Positions 8,880 through 17,301 of a stretch of DNA of 64,000 nt are shown here, in pieces; position 1 is the stretch's first letter, and the number at the start of each line of letters is the position of its first letter. This DNA comes from Shewanella khirikhana. Lineage in GTDB: Bacteria > Pseudomonadota > Gammaproteobacteria > Enterobacterales > Shewanellaceae. Position numbers and translations under genes: made by a program. A model generated the notes under the pieces. That model was not told the origin of the DNA, made no database searches, and saw only the letters and a list, made by a program, of their open reading frames with translations. The DNA lies in NCBI RefSeq assembly GCF_003957745.1, contig NZ_CP020373.1:2837501-2901500 (forward strand), given 5' to 3'.

Positions 8880-9154
8880 GTTTTGGGATGAGCATTCAGC
8901 TCTCTGCCTGAGCCCGTGTTCCAAAGTCTGGCTGCGAGCTTATCACCTCCCCTCTGCCGCTGACCCCTCAAGCCATTATCCAAGGTTCAGGACACCAACG
9001 ACTTCAGGCATCCTGAACACTATTCCAGGTGTTTTAAATGCGATGATGTTCGCCGCAGCTGATATCAACTGTGGTCAACAATGCAAGTAACCTAAGGGGA
9101 GATAAAGGGATGCTAAAACCATGAAGGAAAGCGAGCAAAAGCAAGCTATCGCAC

Positions 9155-9227
9155 CTAGACACTCGAAACGTCAGGCATTCAAAACAGCAAGCACTCAAAA
9201 CGGCAGGCATTCAAAACAGCAGGCACT
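9155..9227. repeat. Second 16-bp tandem repeat, about four units
   Basis: Units CAGGCATTCAAAACAG (9172-9187), CAAGCACTCAAAACGG (9188-9203) and CAGGCATTCAAAACAG (9204-9219), preceded by a degenerate unit at 9155-9170 and followed by a partial one. The array ends just before the diguanylate cyclase stop at 9231. Confidence 0.78.
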
Positions 9228-9230
9228 GCA

Positions 9231-10805
9231 TCAACCGACGGTTTTTACCAACTTGGCCGCCTGCATAAAGCGCAGGCAAACACGATTTCTGCCTTCCGAC
9301 TTGGCAAGATACAGCTGCTTATCGGCCATCACCAACATATCCTGCCAAGAGGTGTCATCAAACTGTCGGTCGTAGCGCTCAAACAAAATGCCACCGATAC
9401 TGATGGTGACGCAGCCAAATTGTCCTGCCGGATGAGGAATCGCCATGGAGCGGATCCGCACCAACATCCGCTCGGCCAGACGCTCGATTTGGGTAACATT
9501 ATCACCATGGATAACCACACAGAACTCTTCGCCGCCGAAGCGGGTAACCAACTCACCACGGCGGCGACATTCAATCAGCAGCGCCTGAGCAATCGCGAGC
9601 AGTGCCTTATCGCCGGCACTGTGGCCCTGGGTGTCGTTGAACTTTTTAAATTCATCCACATCCACCATCAAAAAGCCCAACGCCCCTTTGCCTTCGCGCC
9701 ACTCCTTGTGGGCCCGCTCGGCGAATGCCTCTAGCCCCCGCCGATTGGCAATACCTGTGAGTGGATCTTTCAATGACAGTGATTCAAGGTAGTTCTGGTG
9801 CCGCTCGAGCATTTCGGCAAGTTGATTAAAGGATAAGGTCAGACGGTCGAGCTCATCCAAAAAGAAGCGCTGATTTATCTTTATCATCCGCCCTCGCGAG
9901 GTCATCTTCATCAGCACCCGATTGATGTTGCCAAGGGGCGTTAACACCAGCAGCGAAATTGGCACAGTGCCAATCAGCAAAACCACCATAAAGGTAATAA
10001 ATATCAGCCCCGACTCACGGGAAATAAAGGAAGGCAATTCGCCCTTTTGATGCCTGACCGTCAGCACCAAAGCAGGAGATTGGAACACATCTTCCAAAAG
10101 CCACTGATGGGTTTGCAGCACATCCTGAATAGTGATTTGTCCATGCAGGGTGGGCAGGCTGCCGTGAAGCCTTGGGTTCGCCAGCGCCATGCTGGATTCT
10201 ACCAGCGTAAGCTGCTTAAGCTTCTCGGTCAGTGCCACATCCACTATGCGCACCACCATAAAGCTGCCGACAATCTTGCCCACCCCCTTACTTGGCAACA
10301 CTGTGCTGTTACTGAAAAACATCACCTTGGCGCCGTGCCTCAGGATCCCTGAACGACTGCTTGGTCTGTCGTTGGCAAGCTCATCCTCCCCCGGCAGCAC
10401 CCGGCCAAACCAAATGGGTTGATTCTTAATGTCCTCCGGCAGCAGTCCGGGCTGAGACTGATAGGCCCAGATCAGTTTGCCTTTGGTATCAAACAGGAAG
10501 GCGCCGTCCATTTCGGCGGCTACAAAGGCCTCGTCATACAGATTGGATTCGACAAACTCATCGGTAGGACTCAGGACAAATTCGACCATGTCGTCCCACA
10601 CGGCATAATCAAAACTGAAGGTGGTCAGTGGCTGACGAAAGAAATCCATCCCGGCCTGCAGGGCACGAACCTCCATCACTTGCTGATCTTTAAGCTCATG
10701 CAACAGACTTGGCCGCAGAAACAGGCCATAGAGCAGAAAAGAAGTAACAAACGCTATCAGGGTGAGTCCACCGCCAAGCAGCAAGGTAAAGTGATTTAGC
10801 CTCAT
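9231..10805 (-). CDS. CHASE4-type membrane diguanylate cyclase
   Basis: Makes cyclic di-GMP from two GTP. TM1 (about 5-28) and TM2 (about 265-287) bracket a periplasmic domain with the CHASE4-like stretch FFRQPLTTFSFDYAVWDDM. After a short HAMP-like linker comes a complete GGDEF domain with the active-site loop GGEEF (424-428), preceded by DPLTGIANRR. The residues at the inhibitory I-site position read RRGE rather than RxxD, so product feedback may be weak. The start at 10805 leaves TM1 near the N-terminus; an ATG at 10823 is an alternative. Ligand unknown; monocistronic. Confidence 0.9.
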   Translation of the reverse strand: MRLNHFTLLLGGGLTLIAFVTSFLLYGLFLRPSLLHELKDQQVMEVRALQAGMDFFRQPLTTFSFDYAVWDDMVEFVLSPTDEFVESNLYDEAFVAAEMDGAFLFDTKGKLIWAYQSQPGLLPEDIKNQPIWFGRVLPGEDELANDRPSSRSGILRHGAKVMFFSNSTVLPSKGVGKIVGSFMVVRIVDVALTEKLKQLTLVESSMALANPRLHGSLPTLHGQITIQDVLQTHQWLLEDVFQSPALVLTVRHQKGELPSFISRESGLIFITFMVVLLIGTVPISLLVLTPLGNINRVLMKMTSRGRMIKINQRFFLDELDRLTLSFNQLAEMLERHQNYLESLSLKDPLTGIANRRGLEAFAERAHKEWREGKGALGFLMVDVDEFKKFNDTQGHSAGDKALLAIAQALLIECRRRGELVTRFGGEEFCVVIHGDNVTQIERLAERMLVRIRSMAIPHPAGQFGCVTISIGGILFERYDRQFDDTSWQDMLVMADKQLYLAKSEGRNRVCLRFMQAAKLVKTVG

Positions 10806-10864
10806 AGTCCCAGCCCCAGCCATTCATACTTTAAGCTTAGCCAGCGACACAGAATTTGCTGAAA

Positions 10865-10896
10865 AAATAAAAGCCGCTCAATGGCGGCTTTTATTT
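10865..10896. terminator. Rho-independent terminator downstream of the HBM chemoreceptor
   Basis: Perfect 13-bp stem AAATAAAAGCCGC / GCGGCTTTTATTT with loop TCAATG. It is A/T-rich at its base on both strands and sits between two minus-strand genes, where it ends the chemoreceptor transcript. Confidence 0.85.
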
Positions 10897-10927
10897 GACT
10901 TTTCAAGATCTAGGCGATGTTGAATCG

Positions 10928-12793
10928 CTACACAATCCGGAACTGACTCACGGCGTTTTTGAGGTACTCCGCCCGCTCACGCACATCGTCCGATGCCTTG
11001 GCATTGGCCAGCGCAGCATGGGAAGACTCATCGGCAATATCACGGATGATCACCACGTTCTTGTTCACCTCGGCGGCCACCGAGCTTTGCTCTTCAATGG
11101 CAGCGGCAATCTGGGTGCTCATGTCCATAATGTTGGTCACATCGGCGTTGATCTGCGCCAGCAAGGTACCGGCACTGGCCGCCTGCTCGGCACTTTCACC
11201 GCCCTGACGCTGACTGGCTTCCATCAGTTGCACAATGGAGCGGGTGCGGCTTTGCAGGGTTTGAATAATGCCGGCAATCTCTTCGGTGGACTCCTGGGTA
11301 CGCATGGCCAGAGAGCGAACCTCGTCGGCCACCACCGCAAAACCCCGCCCCTGCTCACCGGCGCGAGCCGCTTCGATAGCGGCGTTCAGCGCCAGCAGGT
11401 TGGTTTGCTCGGCAATACCACGAATAACATCCAACACACTGCCGATGGTGCCGCTGTCGCGCTCAAGTTCAGAAACCACAGTGGCAGAGCTGTTGAGCTG
11501 CTGTGCCAGCGACTGGATTTTTTCGATGGTCTGCTCCACGCCCAACTGACCATTCTGGGCATTGGTGTGGGTTTGATTGGCGCGCTCGGCGGCAAGTTCG
11601 GTGTTCTTGGCAATCTCATCGATAGTGGCGCCCATTTCAGTAATGGCGGTGGCGACCATATCGGTTTCGTTAAGTTGGCGCATCACGCCATCAGAGGTGC
11701 GGGTGGCGTTTTCAGACAGCTCGCTGCACGACTCGTGCATCACGGCGACGGCTTCATTCACTTGTTGGATCAGTGCCTGGAAACTCTCCACCATCTGATT
11801 AAAGTGCAGCCCGACTTCAGCAATTTCATCCTCACTGGTGGTATCGCATCTGAGGGTCAAATCCTTTTCACGGCCAACCTGGGAAATCACCTGATTAATA
11901 TTGTTGATGGGGCGAATAATGGCGCGGATGATCATCAGGGTGACAATGGCCACCAGCGCGGCAATCACTGCAAACAGGGTGGTGGCCATAAAGACACTGT
12001 CTGACTCTTCGTCGTGGATCTCGGCCAGCGCCAGCTCACGCAGCTCAAGTGTCATCAGATCGATTTCATCCACCACTTTGCGCAGTTCACCGAGCTTGCC
12101 TTCTTCTTTGGCCAGGCCAAACTCCTTCTCTTTATTGACCAGCGCTTCAAAGTTGTTTTTATAGTCCGTCATCAACTGGCGGATTTGCCCTTTGACAGAC
12201 TCATCCAGGTCGGCGCCATCCAGAACCGTATTGAAGTTAGCCAGCGTCTTATGGAATTTGTCCATGTAGCTGGCATCACGGCGGAGCATAAAGTCCTTTT
12301 CATTACGACGCAGTTGCAGCATTTGCACCGCAATCTCGGCCTCATCGTATTGCTTAAGCAGGGTCTCAACGTTATGCACAGCTTCGCGCAGTGCCCCATA
12401 AAGGCCTGCTTTGGGGTTTAAACCAATTTGCTGTTCAAGCACCACAACATCGGCAAACAAAGCCAGATACTGATTCACCAGCACTTCAAAGCGGTTAAGC
12501 GCCGTAGGAGGGATATCATATTCGGCAAACACTTGCTGGATGTAGACAAGCTTGGTTTGCAAGGCATCAGCGTGTTTTTTATGGTCTGCGACGTACTCCA
12601 TTTCTTTGCGGTCGAGAAAGTCTTTTTCATCCTTTCTCAGCTCGAGCATATCCCGTTCAAGCTCCACCACGGTTTGGGCGGCAAGGGCTAATTCCACCTG
12701 AGTTTTCCCCGAGTAGAGCTGAAGGCCAAACATGGCGACCAGTGCACCGATAGACAGGGCTGCACTGAGCATTAATTTTTGACGAATGAGCAT
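10928..12793 (-). CDS. Methyl-accepting chemotaxis protein with helical bimodular (HBM) sensor
   Basis: A 621-residue chemoreceptor. TM1 (about 9-27) and TM2 (about 266-290) enclose a ~240-residue all-helical periplasmic domain with two internally similar patterns, RKDEKDFLDR (near 52) and RRNEKDFMLRR (near 160). That is the hallmark of HBM sensors, known in Pseudomonas McpS to bind TCA-cycle acids and acetate at two sites. A HAMP domain follows, then the signalling tip at about 462-490 (EQTNLLALNAAIEAARAGEQ). No C-terminal pentapeptide. Organic-acid sensing is an inference from the sensor class. RBS GGGGAGA precedes ATG 12793. Confidence 0.93.
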   Translation of the reverse strand: MLIRQKLMLSAALSIGALVAMFGLQLYSGKTQVELALAAQTVVELERDMLELRKDEKDFLDRKEMEYVADHKKHADALQTKLVYIQQVFAEYDIPPTALNRFEVLVNQYLALFADVVVLEQQIGLNPKAGLYGALREAVHNVETLLKQYDEAEIAVQMLQLRRNEKDFMLRRDASYMDKFHKTLANFNTVLDGADLDESVKGQIRQLMTDYKNNFEALVNKEKEFGLAKEEGKLGELRKVVDEIDLMTLELRELALAEIHDEESDSVFMATTLFAVIAALVAIVTLMIIRAIIRPINNINQVISQVGREKDLTLRCDTTSEDEIAEVGLHFNQMVESFQALIQQVNEAVAVMHESCSELSENATRTSDGVMRQLNETDMVATAITEMGATIDEIAKNTELAAERANQTHTNAQNGQLGVEQTIEKIQSLAQQLNSSATVVSELERDSGTIGSVLDVIRGIAEQTNLLALNAAIEAARAGEQGRGFAVVADEVRSLAMRTQESTEEIAGIIQTLQSRTRSIVQLMEASQRQGGESAEQAASAGTLLAQINADVTNIMDMSTQIAAAIEEQSSVAAEVNKNVVIIRDIADESSHAALANAKASDDVRERAEYLKNAVSQFRIV

Positions 12794-13093
12794 GTTACTC
12801 TCCCCGGTTGCCCGCTCTTATTAACTGTAGACCCTAAGTTCGAAATTGGTATACGGACGCATCCCTGTCACGAAAATGTCACCAATATTTTCTGTTGCAA
12901 TTTTGCAAATGAAAAGCAATTTTTACCACTAAATTATTCAATTGCTGTAGATTTTACAGCCACACACTAACCAAGCCAGCATTCACACCGGCGCGGAAAA
13001 ATAGCACATTTACAACGCCAAGCAAGATTGCATACAATATTCTTAAATTCTTCTCTGCACGTTTTGCTTTACGTGCCCACACAGGTGCTGCCC
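12794..13093. other. Divergent intergenic region, no gene seen
   Basis: 300 bp between the HBM chemoreceptor and the cyclodeaminase-family gene, AT-rich in the middle (12890-12960). The only structure seen is an inverted repeat GCACGT / ACGTGC (13057-13062 and 13071-13076) about 20 bases before the downstream start, which could be an operator or a leader hairpin. No small gene is supported. Confidence 0.6.
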
Positions 13094-14056
13094 ATGAATG
13101 TTATCGACGCCCACCAGGTGCATCAGTCACTGACTTTTGATGCCCTGATTGCTGCCCTGCGGCAACAATTCGCCCGCCCCTCTTCCATTCCACAGCGACA
13201 GGTGTACCCGCTGGCCGCCGACAGCCACGACGCCTTTGCGGTTCTGCCAGCCTGGGACAATGACAGTATAGGCGTGAAAGCCTTTACTTACCTTCCTGAT
13301 AATCCTGCTAAAAATCCTGGGTTTCAGAGCCTTTACTCACAAATTCTGTTGTTCGATCGTCAAACCGGTGCCCCGCAGGCATTGGTGGATGGCACCAGTG
13401 TTACCTACTGGCGCACCGCGGCGGTTTCAGCGCTGGCGGCCGATTACCTGGCAAGAAAGGACAGCTCCCGGCTGCTGGTGATTGGCACGGGGAATCTGGC
13501 GCCTTTCATGGCCCTGGCGCATGCCAGTGTCAGACCCATCCGTGAGATCAGAATATGGGGGCGAAGCGCTGCCAAATGCGAGCAGCTGTGCCGGCAAATT
13601 CAGGCGGCAAGACCAGATATGACAGTGACCATCAGCCAGGCGCTCGAACAGGATGTGCCCTGGGCCGATATCATCAGCTGCGCCACCGGCAGCCCGGAGC
13701 CACTTTTCAGCGGCGCCTGGGTCACGCCAGGTACCCATACCGACTTTGTCGGCAATCACCATAAAAACTGTAGGGAGTGTGATACAGAACTGGTGATAAA
13801 TGCTCAGGTTTTCGTCGATTCACGCCTGAATGTATTTAACGAAGCCGGAGAACTGCTGCTGCCGGTAGCCGAAGGCCGTTTTGCCCTGTCTTCGGTCAGG
13901 GCCGAACTTTCACAGCTTTGCAGCGGCGAAGTTGGCGGCAGACAATCGGATGACGACATCACCCTGTTTAAAAGTGTAGGCTCTGCCCTTGCCGATTTGG
14001 CCGGAGCAAGGCTTGTATATCAGCGTCTTAACCAAACCAATCGCGACCCGATATAA
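13094..14056 (+). CDS. Ornithine cyclodeaminase / mu-crystallin family protein
   Basis: NAD(P)-dependent enzyme family of 320 residues that includes ornithine cyclodeaminase, alanine dehydrogenase and imine reductases. Family signatures are visible: an N-terminal segment ending QRQVYPLA, the motif YWRTAAVSALAADYLAR, and the dinucleotide-binding loop VIGTGNLAPFMALAHA. The later DIISCATGSPEPLF matches the conserved region beyond the Rossmann fold. Start ATG 13094 follows AGGTG; the frame opens further upstream with no ribosome-binding site. Which amino acid or imine is the substrate cannot be decided from sequence. Confidence 0.88.
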   Translation: MNVIDAHQVHQSLTFDALIAALRQQFARPSSIPQRQVYPLAADSHDAFAVLPAWDNDSIGVKAFTYLPDNPAKNPGFQSLYSQILLFDRQTGAPQALVDGTSVTYWRTAAVSALAADYLARKDSSRLLVIGTGNLAPFMALAHASVRPIREIRIWGRSAAKCEQLCRQIQAARPDMTVTISQALEQDVPWADIISCATGSPEPLFSGAWVTPGTHTDFVGNHHKNCRECDTELVINAQVFVDSRLNVFNEAGELLLPVAEGRFALSSVRAELSQLCSGEVGGRQSDDDITLFKSVGSALADLAGARLVYQRLNQTNRDPI

Positions 14057-14090
14057 GCGTTTTCACATCCGTTTGACTGCATTTAACCGC

Positions 14091-14116
14091 CGGGATGTAA
14101 AAAAATTGGCATCCCG
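14091..14116 (+). promoter_or_regulatory. Inverted repeat upstream of the ECF sigma gene
   Basis: Arms CGGGATG (14091-14097) and CATCCCG (14110-14116), seven of seven paired, with an A-rich 12-base spacer, 50 bases before the sigma factor start. It could be an operator or part of an autoregulated ECF promoter. It could also end the upstream gene, but it lacks a T-run. Confidence 0.45.
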
Positions 14117-14166
14117 ACTAAACCTTTCTATCTTGGGCATCTGTCTTAAATAGCAAACAAAGACCG

Positions 14167-14730
14167 ATGGAACCCAAGGTGCTCCCCATCTTCAAGCAGG
14201 CCAGTACACAGCAAGCAGACGTCAGCGACAGCCATTTGGCTCAGCTGGCCGCTGACGGCGATAAGCTCGCCTTTGAACAGCTGTATCAACGGCATCATAA
14301 ACGGATTTATGCCCTGGCGCTGCGCCTTGGCGGCGAGCCCAGCCTTGCCGATGAAATTCTGCAGGAAAGTTTTGTGCGCCTGTGGCACAAGCTGCCGCAG
14401 TTTCGCGGTGAGAGCCAGTTTGGCACCTGGTTTTATTCACTGGCACTCAATCAGGCGCTGAATACTCTCAAGCAACACCGCAGCTTTTGGGCACGTTTCA
14501 TCCCCGACTGGCAGTTACAGGACGCGCCGCAGTCATCGTCACAGGACGATAGCCTCCTGCTCGACCGTTTAATTCTGCGACTGCCGGAGCGTGCGCGGCT
14601 GGTGTTCGTACTCTTTGCCGTTGAAGGCTTCTCCCACGAGGAAGTAGCCAAAGTGCTTGGTATCTCGGCCGGCACCAGCAAAGCCCACTACCACAGGGCG
14701 CGGGAACTGATGAAGGAGATGCTGTCATGA
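14167..14730 (+). CDS. ECF-family RNA polymerase sigma factor
   Basis: A 187-residue group 4 sigma factor with only regions 2 and 4. Region 2 covers about residues 30-100 (AFEQLYQRHHKRIYALALR, then LADEILQESFVRLWHKLPQF and FGTWFYSLALNQALN). Region 4 (about 130-185) has the helix-turn-helix FSHEEVAKVLGISAGTSKAHYHRAR. The start of the next gene overlaps its stop by four bases (ATGA), the usual arrangement for a sigma factor and its translationally coupled anti-sigma factor. Confidence 0.92.
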   Translation: MEPKVLPIFKQASTQQADVSDSHLAQLAADGDKLAFEQLYQRHHKRIYALALRLGGEPSLADEILQESFVRLWHKLPQFRGESQFGTWFYSLALNQALNTLKQHRSFWARFIPDWQLQDAPQSSSQDDSLLLDRLILRLPERARLVFVLFAVEGFSHEEVAKVLGISAGTSKAHYHRARELMKEMLS

Positions 14731-15284
14731 CCAATACAGCCGACAAACGCCTCGACCAACTGATAGCCAATGCCCCCAAAGAGTTGACGCCGCCCGCGGC
14801 CAACTGGGATGCAATTGCCGCAAGACTCGACCGCCCGCAGCCAACCCGGGCCGAAGAAGACCGGAAACAAGCACGGCCCACAAGGCTGCCCTGGTATGTG
14901 CCCACCGCGGTGGCTGCAGCGCTGCTGCTGGCCCTGATACCGCTGATGCCGCTGACGCCGCTGACGCCCAATGGCAATGCACCCGAAGTGGATACCAGCC
15001 TGTTGCCGCTGATTGAAAGCATCGAGCTTGCTCACCGCCAGGAAGTGGCTTCCCTTGCCGAGTCATCCAACCACGGCTGGCAACGGGTGGGTTTTCAGGA
15101 ACCGGTGGACGCCGGCCTTAAAGAGCTTCGGGAAGCCGCGCGGCTTATCCTTGTCTCGCTCAAATCCAATCCGAATGACAAACAACTTTGGCAGCTCTGG
15201 CTCTGGGTCCAGCGCCGCGAAATTGAACTTCTTACCCAGGGACAAAGGTTGCCTGCCGGCGCCACACAAGGAGACACCCTATGA
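14727..15284 (+). CDS. Probable anti-sigma factor, single-pass membrane protein
   Basis: A 185-residue protein with a soluble N-terminal ~60 residues, one transmembrane helix at about 62-80 (LPWYVPTAVAAALLLALIPL), and a ~100-residue outer segment. It has no zinc-binding HxxxCxxC motif and I recognise no named family. The anti-sigma role is inferred from topology and position: four-base ATGA overlaps at both ends couple it to the ECF sigma gene before it and the DUF4097 gene after it. Confidence 0.7.
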   Translation: MTNTADKRLDQLIANAPKELTPPAANWDAIAARLDRPQPTRAEEDRKQARPTRLPWYVPTAVAAALLLALIPLMPLTPLTPNGNAPEVDTSLLPLIESIELAHRQEVASLAESSNHGWQRVGFQEPVDAGLKELREAARLILVSLKSNPNDKQLWQLWLWVQRREIELLTQGQRLPAGATQGDTL

Positions 15285-16210
15285 AGACACTGCATTCACT
15301 GTCGCTGCTGTGCCTGCTCGCAAGCCCATTATTTGCCGCCGAAAAAGTGGACCAAAGCCTGGACGTTGGTGCCCAGTCGGTGCTGGAAATCCGGGTTCAA
15401 CGCGGCAACGTTGAATTAAGCCCCTGGGATCAGAACAAAATTCAGGTGCAGGGCACTCTGGATGAACTCAGTAAAGGTCTGATTTTCGAAAGCCAGGACG
15501 GCCGTATTCTGCTGGAAGACAAGATGCCCAAAAGCTATCAGGGTAAAAGCAATCAGGGCTCAAATCTGGTCATTAAGGTGCCGAGCGCATTGACCTTGAA
15601 AGCCGAAGGCGTGTCGGCCGACTATCAGGTCAATGGCCTCAATGGCGAGCTGGACCTGGGTACTGTCTCCGGCGACATCAAGGCAGGGGCACTTGGCGGC
15701 AGAGTCAACTTCAACACGGTTTCCGGTGAAATTGACGCCACAGGACTGAGCGGCAAAGTGAGCATGGAAACCGTCTCCGGCGCCATCAAGGACAAGGACT
15801 CCAGCAGCCCGGATGCCAGCTACAAGTCGGTGAGCGGTGATATCAAGCTCGATACCGAGGCTCAGGTGGTGCATATCGAACAGGTATCGGGCGATACCGA
15901 AGCCAGGCTCGCCAATGCCCGCGCGCTGCAGTACAACGCCGTCAGTGGCGATGCCGAGCTCGCACTCAAAGGTGATGTGAAGGTATCTGGGGAGTCCGTC
16001 AGTGGCGATATCATGATTAAGCTGCTCAGTAATGCCGACGCCCGCGTCGCCATCAATGGTGGCCCGGGAGGCAAAATTAGCAACGGCCTTTCCAGTGAGT
16101 CGCCCAAAAAGCCCAAGTATGGCCCTGGCAGCAGCCTGAATATGCAGCTTGGCAATGGTAAGGGAGTTATTGAACTCTCGACCCTGAGCGGCACCCTGTC
16201 ACTGGAGTGA
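15281..16210 (+). CDS. Exported DUF4097-family beta-strand repeat protein
   Basis: A 309-residue protein with a clear signal peptide (residues 1-19, ending LFAAE). The mature part is built of short strands around a recurring VSGD/VSGE/VSGA motif, at least six copies from about residue 125 to 245 spaced 15-25 residues apart. This is the pattern of DUF4097, predicted to form a right-handed beta-helix adhesin-like fold. It is the last gene of the sigma operon, so it is a likely sensor input, structural target or effector of the envelope response. The molecular function of the family is unknown. Confidence 0.85.
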   Translation: MKTLHSLSLLCLLASPLFAAEKVDQSLDVGAQSVLEIRVQRGNVELSPWDQNKIQVQGTLDELSKGLIFESQDGRILLEDKMPKSYQGKSNQGSNLVIKVPSALTLKAEGVSADYQVNGLNGELDLGTVSGDIKAGALGGRVNFNTVSGEIDATGLSGKVSMETVSGAIKDKDSSSPDASYKSVSGDIKLDTEAQVVHIEQVSGDTEARLANARALQYNAVSGDAELALKGDVKVSGESVSGDIMIKLLSNADARVAINGGPGGKISNGLSSESPKKPKYGPGSSLNMQLGNGKGVIELSTLSGTLSLE

Positions 16211-16234
16211 GCCATACACTCGGTGAAAAACAAC

Positions 16235-16262
16235 AAAGGCCTCTATTGAAGGCCTTTTTTAT
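16235..16262 (+). terminator. Terminator of the ECF sigma operon
   Basis: Stem AAAGGCCT / AGGCCTTT with loop CTATTGA and six consecutive T at the end of the arm. Confidence 0.88.
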
Positions 16263-16329
16263 ACTCTGCATCAAGTGGTGCACTTGCACAGCGGCGCCGC
16301 TAACCGCTTGCTGGAGGCGAGTTCGCCGC

Positions 16330-16389
16330 GCTATTTCACAAGCGATTCAACAAGAGATTTCACAAGCTATTTCACACGCTATTTAACGG
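16330..16389. repeat. 12-bp tandem repeat running into the 3' end of rsuA
   Basis: Five contiguous 12-base units of the form GCTATTTCACAA: 16330-16341, 16342-16353, 16354-16365, 16366-16377 and 16378-16389. The last unit contains the rsuA stop codon and its two final sense codons. The others lie downstream in the same reading frame and repeat a GTG-AAA-TAG-like pattern on the minus strand. Confidence 0.85.
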
Positions 16390-17077
16390 AGGCTATTTCG
16401 GCCTCGGTCAGGTAACGCCACTCTCCGGGCTCAAGCGCCGGGTCAAGCTCAATGGCCCCCACCGCCTCGCGGTGCAGGCCAACCACTTTATTTCCCACCG
16501 CAGCAAACATCCGCTTCACCTGATGATATTTCCCCTCGGTAATGCTGAGCAGGGCTTCGGTGTCAGCCAGGATCTCAAGCACTGCGGGCTTGGTCAGCCC
16601 CTCTTCACCATTGAGCTGCAGCCCGCCGGCAAAGGTATCAATCAGATCCGGGGTAAGCGGGTCAGCCAGTTGTACCCGATACCGCTTGGCGCAATCGCGC
16701 TTTGGGGAGGTGATCTTGTGCGACCACTGACCATCGTCAGTAATAAGCACAAGCCCTGTGGTATCGGCATCGAGACGCCCGGCAATGTGCAGCTTGTCGG
16801 CACGGGCAATATCGAGCAGCGAAATCACCGACGGATAGTATTCATCCAGGGTGGAGCAAATGGTGTCCACCGGCTTGTTCAGCATCAGATAGCGAATGCC
16901 CACCAGCTCAAGGTGTTCACCTTCAAGACAGACGCGCGCGCCCTCCGGCACTTTAAAGGCCGAATTCGTCACCACCTCACCGTTGCAGGTGACATCGCCG
17001 CCGCTAATGGCCTTTTTTGCCAGACCACGGCTAAGGTCGGTGGTTTCCGCCAGAAATTTATCCAGTCTCACAATCAT
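16379..17077 (-). CDS. rsuA: 16S rRNA pseudouridine(516) synthase RsuA
   Basis: A 232-residue enzyme that modifies U516 of 16S rRNA. It has an N-terminal S4 domain (MIVRLDKFLAETTDLSRGLA) and a catalytic domain with HIAGRLDADTTGLVL, whose Asp near residue 102 is the conserved catalytic residue. The motifs GQWSHKITSPKRDCAKRY and YHQVKRMFAAVGN follow. The C-terminus ends EIASVK, very close to the E. coli RsuA end, so length is normal. ATG 17077 has GGGA just upstream, whereas the in-frame GTG at 17086 has no ribosome-binding site. A 12-bp tandem repeat overlaps its 3' end. Confidence 0.93.
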   Translation of the reverse strand: MIVRLDKFLAETTDLSRGLAKKAISGGDVTCNGEVVTNSAFKVPEGARVCLEGEHLELVGIRYLMLNKPVDTICSTLDEYYPSVISLLDIARADKLHIAGRLDADTTGLVLITDDGQWSHKITSPKRDCAKRYRVQLADPLTPDLIDTFAGGLQLNGEEGLTKPAVLEILADTEALLSITEGKYHQVKRMFAAVGNKVVGLHREAVGAIELDPALEPGEWRYLTEAEIASVK

Positions 17078-17301
17078 ATATCCCACAGTGAATTTGCGCC
17101 GCCATTATGCCGCGGCGACACTAAAAGGCAATGTCGACAGTTTTGCTTACAACCCCTAACAAACTATTGTTGCCCCGCCCTTGTTTACATTCCTGCAAAA
17201 GCCTTAACATATCGGCCGGACACAAGCACAGTAACCGCCTGTTAACCGGACGAAATACTTAAAAAGGTATCGAACGGAGGCGAAACAACCAAGGAAAAGC
17301 A

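Larger units (their letters stand above)
8536..9230. other. Repeat-rich intergenic region without a recognisable gene
   Basis: A 695-bp gap between the chemoreceptor and the convergent diguanylate cyclase. It holds four imperfect copies of a 6-base unit CTAAGA (8653-8676), a terminator hairpin (8687-8713), and two separate imperfect tandem arrays with a 16-base period (8753-8879 and 9155-9227). Short open frames here translate the repeats in shifting frames, have no credible starts and resemble no family. Confidence 0.7.

Noticed and set aside
8645..9090. Two overlapping open frames in the repeat gap
   Set aside because: Built from 16-bp repeats read in changing frames, without credible starts.
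8753..9227. CRISPR array
   Set aside because: The repeats are directly adjacent with no spacers, degenerate and only 16 bp; no cas genes are present.
16379..16389. Truncated rsuA with lost C-terminus
   Set aside because: The protein ends EIASVK, matching the normal end of RsuA; the repeat lies after the true end.
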